From Aristolochia californica (Eukaryota > Streptophyta > Magnoliopsida > Piperales > Aristolochiaceae), in assembly GCA_029961685.1 (NCBI GenBank), contig JARWKL010000001.1, positions 61,236,814-61,300,813 on the forward strand: 64,000 bases of DNA, in the 5' to 3' direction. Every line of letters begins with the position of its first letter. The first letter of the stretch is position 1. The position numbers were made by a program, and so were the translations under genes. Shown piece after piece: positions 1 to 9,300 of the stretch. Below the pieces are notes generated by a model, which saw only the letters and a list, made by a program, of their open reading frames with translations, was not told the DNA's origin and made no database searches.

Positions 1-149
1 GTCAAGGAAGGAAAGAATTGACGCAACTTAATTGGTGATAGATGCCCCAAGCATACCTCTTTGGAGATGGAGCGAAGAGGAGAAGAGCGATGCAAGAACG
101 ACGAGATGTGCGAGAAGAGAGAGGGGATCGAGTTGAGTGAGAAGGAAGA

Positions 150-677
150 GGTGCTCCCTGACGAGGCTTCCCACTATGCAAGAGTGACAACCTCCTCAGC
201 CGGGCTTCATCAAGCTGAATTTTGATGGTAGCTCCTTCGGCAATCTTGATCTGGCGAGTTTTGGTGGCGTTTTTGTGATTCTAATGGTAATCAACTTTTG
301 TCATACTTTGGATCTATGGGTATCTCTGATTCCACTTCTGTCGAGCTTCATGCCCTGCTCAGTGGTCTCACCATTTCCCTTGAACACCTCTTCAGCCCAC
401 TCCACATTGAGAGAGATTCTGTTGTGATTATCGAATGGTTCTCCTCTCCCTCCACCCTGCTGTGGCGGCATTGGGATGCTTACTATTCTGGTATGGACAA
501 TCTTCCTCACATCTCTTGTACTTGGTCTCATGTACCCAGATCTGCTAATTCTGTAGCTGATGCTTTTGTTAAGCAGGGAGCCTCCTTCCAATCCCTTGTT
601 GTAATGGGTGTGCTTCCCTATTTTGTTGCTTGTTTCTCTTGCTTAATAAAATTATCACTTTTTCAAAAAAAAATAAA
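150..677 (+). mobile_element. LINE 3' fragment: RNase H domain and poly(A) tail
   Basis: This is the 3' end of a plant L1-type LINE carrying the C-terminal RNase H (RVT_3-like) domain. The reading is [14 protein letters not shown] near 210, a one-base deletion near 275 that shifts the frame, then [20 protein letters not shown] to [19 protein letters not shown]. The order NFDG, then AEL/VEL, then the [16 protein letters not shown] tail recurs in every LINE copy in this window. It ends with CTTAATAAAATTATCAC and an A-rich tail at 665-677. Bases 1-150 look like degraded sequence from the same element just upstream of RNase H. It is a dead, truncated copy. Confidence 0.85.
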
Positions 678-1526
678 AAATTGGGGGTCCAGGGTGCTTG
701 TGGCAGGAGGGTGTTTCATTGTGGGGGGGGGGGGTTGGGGGTGGCAGTGTGATCCTAGTAGGGTGGTAGGCTGGGAAGTTTGCGGGTGTTGATGGTTTGG
801 TTGAGTAGGACGGTTGGTTGGCGAAAGTGGGGGAAAAGGTCGGTAGAGGCTGAGGTGCTTGATTTGAGCGAAGGGCTATCTAGGGCGAGTTTCTGGATCT
901 CCTCAATGAACAGTTCCATCCGAAGCCATGAAACAGTTCCATTTGAAGCTGTTGTTGGTGAGCTCGGGGATGTATAATCTGGCCATGACTCTATATTGGG
1001 TGATCTTGCATTCATCAACTCCTTTATACAGAAACATCGAGAAGTAAGAAATCAGATTATCCGTCCGAAGCTCTCTTGTTCTCCTTCCTATGCCAGTAGA
1101 GCTGTGGTTGATTGGAATTGTTGGGTGAAGGTGGAACAAGACCTCAATGGGATGGAGATGAATGAGCGTTTATCTCCAGTTGTGGTGGTCACTTGGATCA
1201 GTTGGCCGGACCAATCCGTGACCTTGACAAAAGGAGTAGGTAGTTTTCCCATCTCAGAAGTTCATCCCGGGGGGTTCCCATGTCTATTTCACTGCCAATG
1301 TCTGTTTTGTTTTTTGGACTGTCTGCCAGTCATCTTTGTCTTCCAGCCGGGGAGAATCCAAGGGAAGGTTTGCTGCTTCTTTGTGCCCATCACCAGGAGG
1401 GTCAGCAGTGGTTTCCTGACTTTCTCGCCTTGGAGCCGCAGAGATCGTTACATGATGTTGTTGCTGTTTCTCATTTTCTGCTGCATGAGCAGAGTTCACT
1501 CGTCTTCCACGGTTGTGCGTGGAGTC
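678..1526 (-). other. Probable degraded LINE ORF1-like sequence, interrupted by element A1
   Basis: I find no host gene here. Minus-strand frames are proline/serine-rich and low in complexity, like the linker region of plant LINE ORF1, and they appear to continue across the A1 insertion into 4370-4555. A run of 12 G lies at 723-734. Assignment to LINE ORF1 is an inference from composition; no diagnostic domain can be named. Confidence 0.35.
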
Positions 1527-1963
1527 TGTTGAATTTATGGGAAAGAGAAAAACTTCATTGACATCAATAACTTGTTATAATCAGAGTATGAAACTCTATT
1601 TATAGTAGAGGAGGATGTAGAGTCTTTATACAACTTGTCATTCAATCTTAATTACATTACAACTTTAACTCTTCAATTTAAGTAAGTCTATCTAAACAAC
1701 TAGAAGACTAACTTGAGTAGAACTAGGAGTCCTTGATCTTCCAACTGATGTGATAAGGATGCCAGCTCATGGTAATCATTGTGTGTTCTACTTCTTATGG
1801 GCTTGGGCCCATCTTGTGGGCCTTCCTTGGTCATGTGGCCTATCTTATAATACTCTTATATATGTGGGCCTTCCTTGGTCTTATGGGTTTGGGCCCATCT
1901 TCTAATACACTTCAATATGTGAGTCTTCCTTGGTCGGGTGGGCTTGGGCCCTGTCTTCCAACA
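1527..1963 (-). repeat. A1 3' LTR
   Basis: A 437-bp LTR of the minus-strand element A1, starting TGTTG and ending CAACA. It is flanked on the left by GAGTC. Confidence 0.9.
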
Positions 1964-1982
1964 CTCCCCCTCAAGCTGGGGG
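1964..1982 (-). other. A1 polypurine tract
   Basis: Read on the minus strand, CCCCCAGCTTGAGGGGGAGT lies directly against the 3' LTR, the usual position of the plus-strand primer. Nearly the same tract precedes the 3' LTRs of A2 (before 33658) and the composite at 20396-22027 (before 21625). Confidence 0.8.
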
Positions 1983-2309
1983 TGAGAGAACAACATGAAC
2001 TCCCAACTTGCTGCAAATGATGTATAAAATATTTTTATTTATTTTTATAAAATGGCACATCTTCGAATATGCCTTCATCTTTCGACATTCCCCCTCACGC
2101 TGTTGCGTCCTTCATTGAGGCCCTGAAGTGAGTAAAAATCACTCCTAGTCAGTAAGTCATTGCTTCATAATCCAGTCCTAATGCTGGATGTAGGGCACAC
2201 TCCACTGCTATCAGTAGTGTGTCTATCGGCATTGCTCTGAAGTGTCCACCATCGTGTCCCTCCACAGGATAACGACTCTCAAGTGGTATGAGACGTAAAA
2301 ACCATTACA

Positions 2310-2332
2310 GGGGGGGGGGGGGGGGGGGGGGG
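2310..2332. repeat. G23 homopolymer
   Basis: Twenty-three consecutive G on the + strand inside A1, so C on the strand of the element. Confidence 0.95.
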
Positions 2333-2362
2333 ATAATATAGATGTAATAATAAGTTCCTCCG

Positions 2363-2580
2363 TCATGGTTTCCCAACCGTGATATTTTTTGATAGGGCCT
2401 ATCATGGTTTCCCAACCGTGATATTTTTTTGACACGGTATCCTCTGTCATGGTTTCCCAACCGTGATATTTTTTTTTTTTTTTTTTTTTTTTTGACAGGG
2501 CCCATCATGGTTTCCCAACCGTGATATTTTTTGATAGGGTATCCTCCGTCATGGTTTCCCAACCGTGATATTTTTTTACG
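2363..2580 (-). repeat. Minisatellite in the A1 interior
   Basis: Five copies of a unit containing TCATGGTTTCCCAACCGTGA start at 2363, 2402, 2447, 2505 and 2549. The 28-bp core is almost invariant. The spacers vary and one carries a T-run of about 25 bases. Spacing is 39-58 bp. Confidence 0.9.
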
Positions 2581-3917
2581 GGGTAAAATAAATGATGATA
2601 TGAGACCACCTCTTCTTCAATAATAATGTCCCCAAAGAGACATAATAGCAGCAACTGTATATAACACAACCATCTTCCAACACATATAACACGAACCAAA
2701 TAATAAACTTTGTAGGACCCATGAAATAATCATAATCCAATATAAATATTTTTTCTTAGATGCAGAAGCTTTATCTTTTGTGCTCCCCTTTTCTTGAATA
2801 TTTTAGTCACATAAACTTATTCACAACATATGAAATAAAATACCTCTTTCTTGTACTTCTTGTACTTCTCTTCCTCAAGCTGGGATGCAATGGCAGTGAT
2901 CCCAACTTGAACCAAATATCATAGATGTAACAATAAGCCCAAATAACAGAGATGTATAAATAAGCCCTCAAACCAGGGAGAAGTGAGATATTTTTCTGAT
3001 ATATCAACTCAACCAGTGACACAAAACAATCGGCTTAAATTCGGATTTTCAATACAACAGAATACCAACATGACCTTTGATTCTTCCAATGCGAATATTT
3101 CTTTAAATATAGATCAGATTGACATGAAATTTTTTTCTTCTGAAACTAGAAATAAATATATTTAATCCAAGTATAACATATCTTCACACAATATAATTAT
3201 CATAAGATAAATAATCTGATAGATTTCGGTCTCTGTCATCTGGTCGAACGAAGCACTGTTTCTCCTTTTTTCCAGAATGACCATTGATTCTTCAAAGATC
3301 AATATCTCCTTATAAACTGAGGATTGGTTGAATAGGTAAGAAAATAGACTTACGGATCTTTCTTTTGATATATAATTCTCCATATAAAGTATCTTTCTTG
3401 ATAGCATAAAATACCTCGGAATTTGAAGATTACTGCTGCCGCTCGAACCTCTTTTTCAATCTGACCTTTACTGCTTCAAATATCGATTTCTCTTGTAGAT
3501 AACTCAGATAAAAAATTGGTTGAATAGGTAAAAGAATAGACTTACAGATCTTTCGTTTGATATATATTTATCCATATAATTTCTAGTTCTTGATAGCTAA
3601 AAATACCGCGGAATTTGAAGATTGCTGCTGCTGCTCAAACCTTTTTGTAAACTGACATTCGCTCATTGAAATATCGATATCTCTCTGTCGATAACTCTGA
3701 TTGGAACAAATCGTTCTTCTTTGGAAAGTAGACTCAAATATCTTTCTGTAAATATATATATTGCAATATGAAAAACTACGTATAGAGGTAAAAATCGCAA
3801 AGAAAAATACGGGTGTAGGGATTGAAAAAAAATAACTACGAGCCTAGACCTAGGGTTTAGGGTTTAGAGAAAAGGATCACATTACCTCTGTGAGTTGACC
3901 AAGTCAACTCACAGAAC

Positions 3918-3931
3918 CTGCTCTGATACCA
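3918..3931 (-). other. A1 primer binding site (tRNA-iMet type)
   Basis: The reverse complement reads TGGTATCAGAGCAG, directly adjoining the inner edge of the 5' LTR. This matches the 3' end of plant initiator tRNA-Met, the commonest primer of plant LTR elements. Confidence 0.9.
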
Positions 3932-4369
3932 TGTTGAATTTATGGGAAAGAGAAAAGCTTCATTGACATCAATAACTTGTTATAATCAGAGTACATGAAC
4001 CTCTATTTATAGTAGAGGAGGATGTAGAGTCCTTATACAACTTGTCATTCAATCCTAATTACATTACAACTTTCTTCAATTTAAGTAAGTCTATCTAAAC
4101 AACTAGAAGACTAACTTGAGTAGAACTAGGAGTCCTTCTTGATCTTCCAACTGATGTGATAAGGATGCCAGCTCATGGTAATCATTGTGGGTCCTACTTC
4201 TGTTGGGCTTGGGCCCATCTTGGGGGCCTTCCTTGGTCATGTGGCCCATCTTATAATACTCTTATATATGTGGGCCTTCGTTGGTCTTATGGGCTTGGGC
4301 CCATCTTCTAATACACTTCAATATGTGAGTCTTCCTTGGTCGTGTGGGCTTGGGCCCTGTCTTCCAACA
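3932..4369 (-). repeat. A1 5' LTR
   Basis: A 438-bp LTR with TG...CA ends, similar along its length to 1527-1963. It is followed by the second GAGTC. Confidence 0.9.
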
Positions 4370-4555
4370 GAGTCATGATTTCATTCTTCAAATTCTCATT
4401 TCCATTGCCTTCATTCTCTCTCACAAAATTCATCGTTTGTTGTTTTCTACGATCATGTGGGCCATCTCGGGGCTGTATCGTCTTCCTTGCGCCGTTCCTC
4501 GAGCTCGCATCTCCTTCGTCTGTGTCTCCTTGCATCCTCAAGCTTTTCCGCCACT

Positions 4556-5017
4556 CTAACAACCAATTGAGTCACCCGCTATGATTAATAGTTGTGAAAA
4601 ATACTCTCTGTATACATAAATGCTTTCAAGAACTGCTGTCACTTCTGCCATTATAGAAACCACTTCACCTATGGAAAACTTTGGAAGAGAAATGTCCTCA
4701 TGATTTCTAATAATGTTGCCAACTCCACCCAGTCCCGGATTGCCTTTGGAGCTCCCATCAAAATTATGCTTCAAGTGACTAACAACAGGTGGTTTCCATG
4801 TTTCCAACTGAATCAACTTTACTGGACAACAAACAACCAATCTTCTCCAATTTAATATGAAAGCCCCTCCAGAGTAGTCATGGCAATGCGTGCAAAGCTG
4901 ACTCCATGAAAGTACTAAATGGACTGGTTTTTCAATTATTGCACCTATGGACCTGTTTTTATTAGAAAAACATTCTATCATTTTGCTCCAGCCATATAGT
5001 CCATAAAACAGCTGCAC
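4556..5017 (-). pseudogene. LINE-derived RNase H domain fragment
   Basis: An open frame of 153 codons on the minus strand, with HNFDGSSKGNPGLGGVGNII followed by AEVTAVLESIYVYRE and IIAGDS. This is the NFDGSSKGNPG...AE...GDS pattern of the RVT_3/RNase H domain at the C-terminus of plant LINE ORF2. It is more diverged than the other LINE copies here and lacks the 3' tail, so it belongs to another LINE lineage or is an old relic. A domesticated RNase H-like protein is possible but unsupported: no start context or flanking exons are visible. The 4370-4555 stretch to its left is the right flank of A1. Confidence 0.7.
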
Positions 5018-5273
5018 CTGTCAGTTTCCAAAGAGATTTCCTATTAGTTTCCAAAGAGATTTCCCCAAGTGGGGGTAATGGATAAGAGAAGAGGTCTGAA
5101 ATCTAATCCACAAGATTAGCAGTATCAAAGCCAGAAAGTGGAAATATGAAAGCGGTTTTGACAGTTTAGAAGATTCTCTTTTAAAAATAATTATATTTGT
5201 TAGTCTAACTGTGAGGTTTTTATCAGCTGTATGACCCATGTTTTTTCATTTTTCAAACTTCTACTATAACTTA

Positions 5274-5792
5274 TGCGAAGTTGGGTCCAAGGCCCATCCA
5301 AAAATGACTAGCCAACTTAAGAAACCTCTTTCCCAACTAACAGATTCAAGATCTTTGTACTCACTAATCCTTGTGGGATTATTCCTTAACAATTTTCCTC
5401 ACATGTAGGCTCTCTTCTGTGGCTTTACATGTTGATACTTTGGGTAGAGGCCCATAGATGAGTACTTGCTTTGATACCATGATAAGTTGGGTCCAAGGCT
5501 GACTAACCAACTTAGGAAGTCTCTTTCTCAACTAATAAATTCAAGATTTTTTTACTCACTAATCCATGTTGGACTATTCTTTAGCACTCCCCCTCACGTG
5601 TAGGCCCTCTTTTCTGGCTCTACATAGGGATAATTTGGGTGGAAGCCCACATATGAGTACTTGCTCTGATACTATGTGAAGTTGGGTCCAAGGCTCGTCC
5701 CAAAATGACTAGCAAACTTAGGAAACCTCTTTCCCAACTAATAAACTCAAGATCTTTGTACTCACTAATCCATGTGGGACTATTCTTTAACA
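5274..5792 (-). mobile_element. TRIM-1 with three LTRs and two internal domains
   Basis: A terminal-repeat retrotransposon in miniature. It has three LTRs (5274-5391, 5480-5586 and 5675-5792) separated by two short internal domains. Each internal domain has a polypurine-like CCCCTCAC stretch on its left and CTCTGATAC(C/T)A (reverse of the tRNA-iMet binding site) on its right, so the orientation is minus. The outer flanks carry one matching 5-bp duplication, ACTTA (5269-5273 and 5793-5797), so the whole tandem array behaves as one insertion. The middle LTR is 107 bp because of a small deletion; the outer two are 118 bp. There is no coding capacity. Two further copies are at 8682-9104 and 20396-20838. 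Confidence 0.9.
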
Positions 5793-6146
5793 ACTTAAAT
5801 ATGAACTTATTCACTTGCTAGTGGGCATGACATATCTTTTTGCCCTTCAGGTCATCTGCTGGATGGCGATGGCTGAGAAATATGATTGTCTCATTAAATA
5901 GAGAGACCACAAAGTAACTTGAGAAATTTCCATCGACTTAACTAACCTGTATTAATCGAAGTTGGTAAAACATTTAGACCATGGATCAACCATGGTTCAC
6001 ACTCAACTAGGTTCTTTGTCATTTCTAGCACATGATATGAGCAAAAATGGAAAGCTGGCAAATTCTATTTTATGTGGTTTGGCTTGATAAATCTAGAATT
6101 TATGCCTTAGCTATGCTAACTTATCTCATTTTCTTCTCATTTGCAG

Positions 6147-6375
6147 ATTGGAGGATGGAGATATATTGGATGCAAAGGTTTTGTATAATGATTTTGTTAA
6201 CTTAGCCCACAACATGGGAGTTTTCTTATATGATGATCTATTGGCCATTTTGTCTCTTCGTTATCAAACCATACATGTCCTCCAAATTCGGGACACGGGG
6301 AATCTCGTTCATGTTCGAGCAATCGGTGCATTTTGTCGAGAAGATGATGAACTTTTTCTCAATTCCCATGCTCAG
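6147..6375 (+). CDS. DET1: DET1 exon a
   Basis: Acceptor TTTGCAG ends at 6146. The first base completes an Arg codon, then [11 protein letters not shown] through [15 protein letters not shown]. The exon ends CTCAG followed by GCAAGT, a GC donor, in phase 0. Confidence 0.93.
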
Positions 6376-9300
6376 GCAAGTAATCTAACTAAATATTAGG
6401 TGATTTTGACATCAACAAGCATAGGTCAATATCATATAAATAAGCAATTATTTGGCTCAATTTTTTTCCTCTGACTGATTGACTTGAACCATTTACTAGA
6501 AAACATGTGTTCTGAAGATATATTTTATGAAGGGTTAGTTCTTGAAAATAGTTATGAATATGACTTTTGGGTAAAAAATCAATGTTTGAAAAAGTGTTAT
6601 TACAATGCTAAAACTGGTAAATCGTCTCTTTCAACATTCAAAGAAAAATGTTAAAATTGGACTTCCTAAGAAATTTTAAGGAACAGGTTGGCACTATTTT
6701 TATTTATTTATTTGATGACTGGGTAATTATAAAGGAAAAACAACGGGAAACATAGATGGAAAAGAGGCTAAGGAAATTGTTAGATACCTAGCCAATACTA
6801 CCCAAAAGATCGGCCTATTAGGTAGCGGAAAACCGAGTACTTAACCCAGGACCACCCAACGTGTTGTGGTCTTTGACCATGGACCGAGTGATTCGACGAT
6901 GGGATAGGTCGTTTGAGGGATCTTCGTTCACACCCTGACGTCCTGATCTACCAGGGCGACCTTTGGTGACGGATTGAGTACTCACGGAATGGAATGGAGA
7001 GGAGATGGATTTAAGAATGATGGATAACCAAGCTCGTCAAATGGAGTCCTGAACCTTGGGTTCGTCAAGGAGAACACCGACCCTAATTAGGTTAAAATTT
7101 TGCTTAGCTTCTCATTCCCTTTCGTTAGCCTCTTAAAGCAATCATGCCAAGGCTCGAGATATAGTTTATTACAATAATGCCATTCGTAGCTTACCTACTA
7201 GCAAATAATGAAATAAAGAAACATATAAGGCCTAAGGTACTTCACTGCTCCCTTGAGTCACCAACTCATCCACGTCGCCTCTGGATTACTCGTCCTGCTA
7301 TGGAGTCCATAACATCACTCCCCCTTTGGAGAATGAACTTGTCCGCAAGCTCGAATGTAGGGTAGACGTGTTTAAAGACGTCTAGATCTTCCCAAGTGGC
7401 CTCTGTAGCATCTGTGTGTGTCCACTGAACTAGTATTTCTGTCTTGTCTTTAAGGTGGCGAGCACTCACAATTTTGGTGGGTGAGATCAACCTTACCGTC
7501 TTCAATAGGTGGTAAGGAAGGAACCGATAGTGGTGTGGAACCTTTTAAGGGCTTGAGCAAAGTGACATGAAAGACGTTATGAAGTTTGGACTATGGAGGA
7601 AGATGTAGCTTATACGCTACCTGTCCCACACACTGGATAATCAGGAAGGGTCCAAAATATTTCGGTGCAAGCTTGTGCCGAGTACCCGCAATTGAATGTT
7701 GACGGTATGGCTGGAGACGTAGCCATACAAAATCTTCCTGATGGTACTGAATATGATGGTGATGCTGACCATAATAAGCTTTCATACGTGCTTGGGCTTT
7801 TCGAAGACGTTGGCTAGCAAATTCTAGTAATTGATCGCGATTGTGAAGGGCTTGGTCAACTGCGTCCACTCTGGTGGACCCCTGAGTATACGAAAGCAGT
7901 CGAGGGGGATCCCTGCCATATAGGATTTTGAAAGGTGTGGCCTATAATGCTGTGTGAAAAGAGGTATTGTAGCAGTATTCCGCCCAAGGAAGGCATTCCA
8001 CCCATCGTTTAGGGGTGTCCCCCACAAAACTCTGTAAATACATCTCAATGGTGTGGTTCACCACCTCAGTTTGGCCATCTGTTTGAGGATGATAGGCAGA
8101 AGAGTATTTTAGTTTGGTACCAGATAACCGGAATAGATCTCTCCAAAAATGACTTGTAAATACAACATCGCGATCACTGACAATGGATTCCAGAATGCCG
8201 TGGAGACGAATAATATTCGCGAAGAAAACTTGAGCTACCCGTGCGGCTGTATAAGGATGCTCCAACTGTATAAAGTGTGCATATTTTGAAAATCGATCAA
8301 CCACCATGAAAAGAATAGACTTGCCCGAAGCCTTAAGAAGTCCTTCAATGAAATCCATAGAGATGTCCGACCAAACCTGTGTTAGAAGGAATGCCGTGGA
8401 GACGAACAATATTTGCGAAGAAAACTTGAGCTACCCGCGTGGCTGTATAAGGATGCTCCAACGGTATAAAGTGTGCATATTTTGAAAATCGATCAACCAC
8501 CACAAAAAGAATAGACTTGCCCGAAGCCTTAAGAAGTCCTTCAATGAAATCCATAGAGATGTTTGACCAAATCTGTGTTGGAAGATTTAGTGGTTGCAGT
8601 ACCCCAGCTGGACTTAAATTTTTTGCCTTGTTTCGCTGGCACACCTGACACTCAGCCACATACGTTGCAATAGTGGCTTTTGTTAAGGAATAGTCCCACA
8701 TGGATTAGTGAGTACAAAAATCTTCAATTTATTAGTTGGGAAAAAGGTTTCCTAAGTTGGCTAGTCATTTTGGGATGGGCCTTAAGACCCAACTTAACAT
8801 GGTATCAGAGCAGGTAATCATATGTGGGCCTGCACCTAAACTATCTACTTGTAGAGCCACAAAAAGAGGGCCTACACCTAAACTATCCACTTGTAGAGCT
8901 ACAAAAGAGGGCCTACACCTAAACTGCCTACTCCTCAATTACCCACCTGTAGAGCCATGAAAAGAGGGTCTACATGTGAGGGGGAATGTTAAAGAATAGT
9001 CCCACATGGATTAGTGAGTACAAAAATCTTGAATTTATTAGTTGGGAAAGAGATTTCCTAAGTTGGCTAGTCATTTTGGGATGAGCTTTGGATCCAACTT
9101 AACAACTTTCATCCATTCCCAATAAAAATCTCCCCGTATCCGCTGTAATGTCTTGAGGAGGCCCTTGTGAGTGCTGTCATGGTATGATGAAACTGCGATG
9201 GCTACCAAAGGGGATGTGGAAGATAAATATATGCGGTGCTTGTATAAAATGATGTTGTCCTGAATTGACCAGTGGGAGGACATTGTGCCCCCTGCAATTT

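Larger units (their letters stand above)
1527..4369 (-). mobile_element. Family A non-autonomous LTR retrotransposon A1
   Basis: A complete 2.84 kb LTR element. Its two LTRs (1527-1963 and 3932-4369) run TGTTGAATTT to TTCCAACA and are flanked by the 5-bp target duplication GAGTC (1522-1526 and 4370-4374). A primer binding site matching initiator tRNA-Met (TGGTATCAGAGCAG, reverse complement at 3918-3931) abuts the right LTR. A purine-rich tract reading AGCTTGAGGGGGAGTG abuts the left one, so the element reads on the minus strand. The roughly 2 kb interior has no gag or pol domain. It holds a minisatellite, a G23 run and a diverged direct repeat of about 190 bp (near 3325 and 3516). It would need enzymes from a related autonomous element. 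Confidence 0.92.

Noticed and set aside
2305..2562. Protein-like repeat translated from the A1 minisatellite
   Set aside because: The frames only exist because the repeat unit is translated. There is no conserved domain, and it lies within a non-coding retrotransposon interior.
3918..3931. tRNA-like matches at the LTR-adjacent sites
   Set aside because: Only the 12-14 bases of a tRNA 3' end are present, with no cloverleaf. They are primer binding sites and not tRNA genes.
4556..5017. A host RNase H-like gene
   Set aside because: Kept as a LINE relic. The pattern is that of LINE ORF2 C-termini and no exons or start context surround it.
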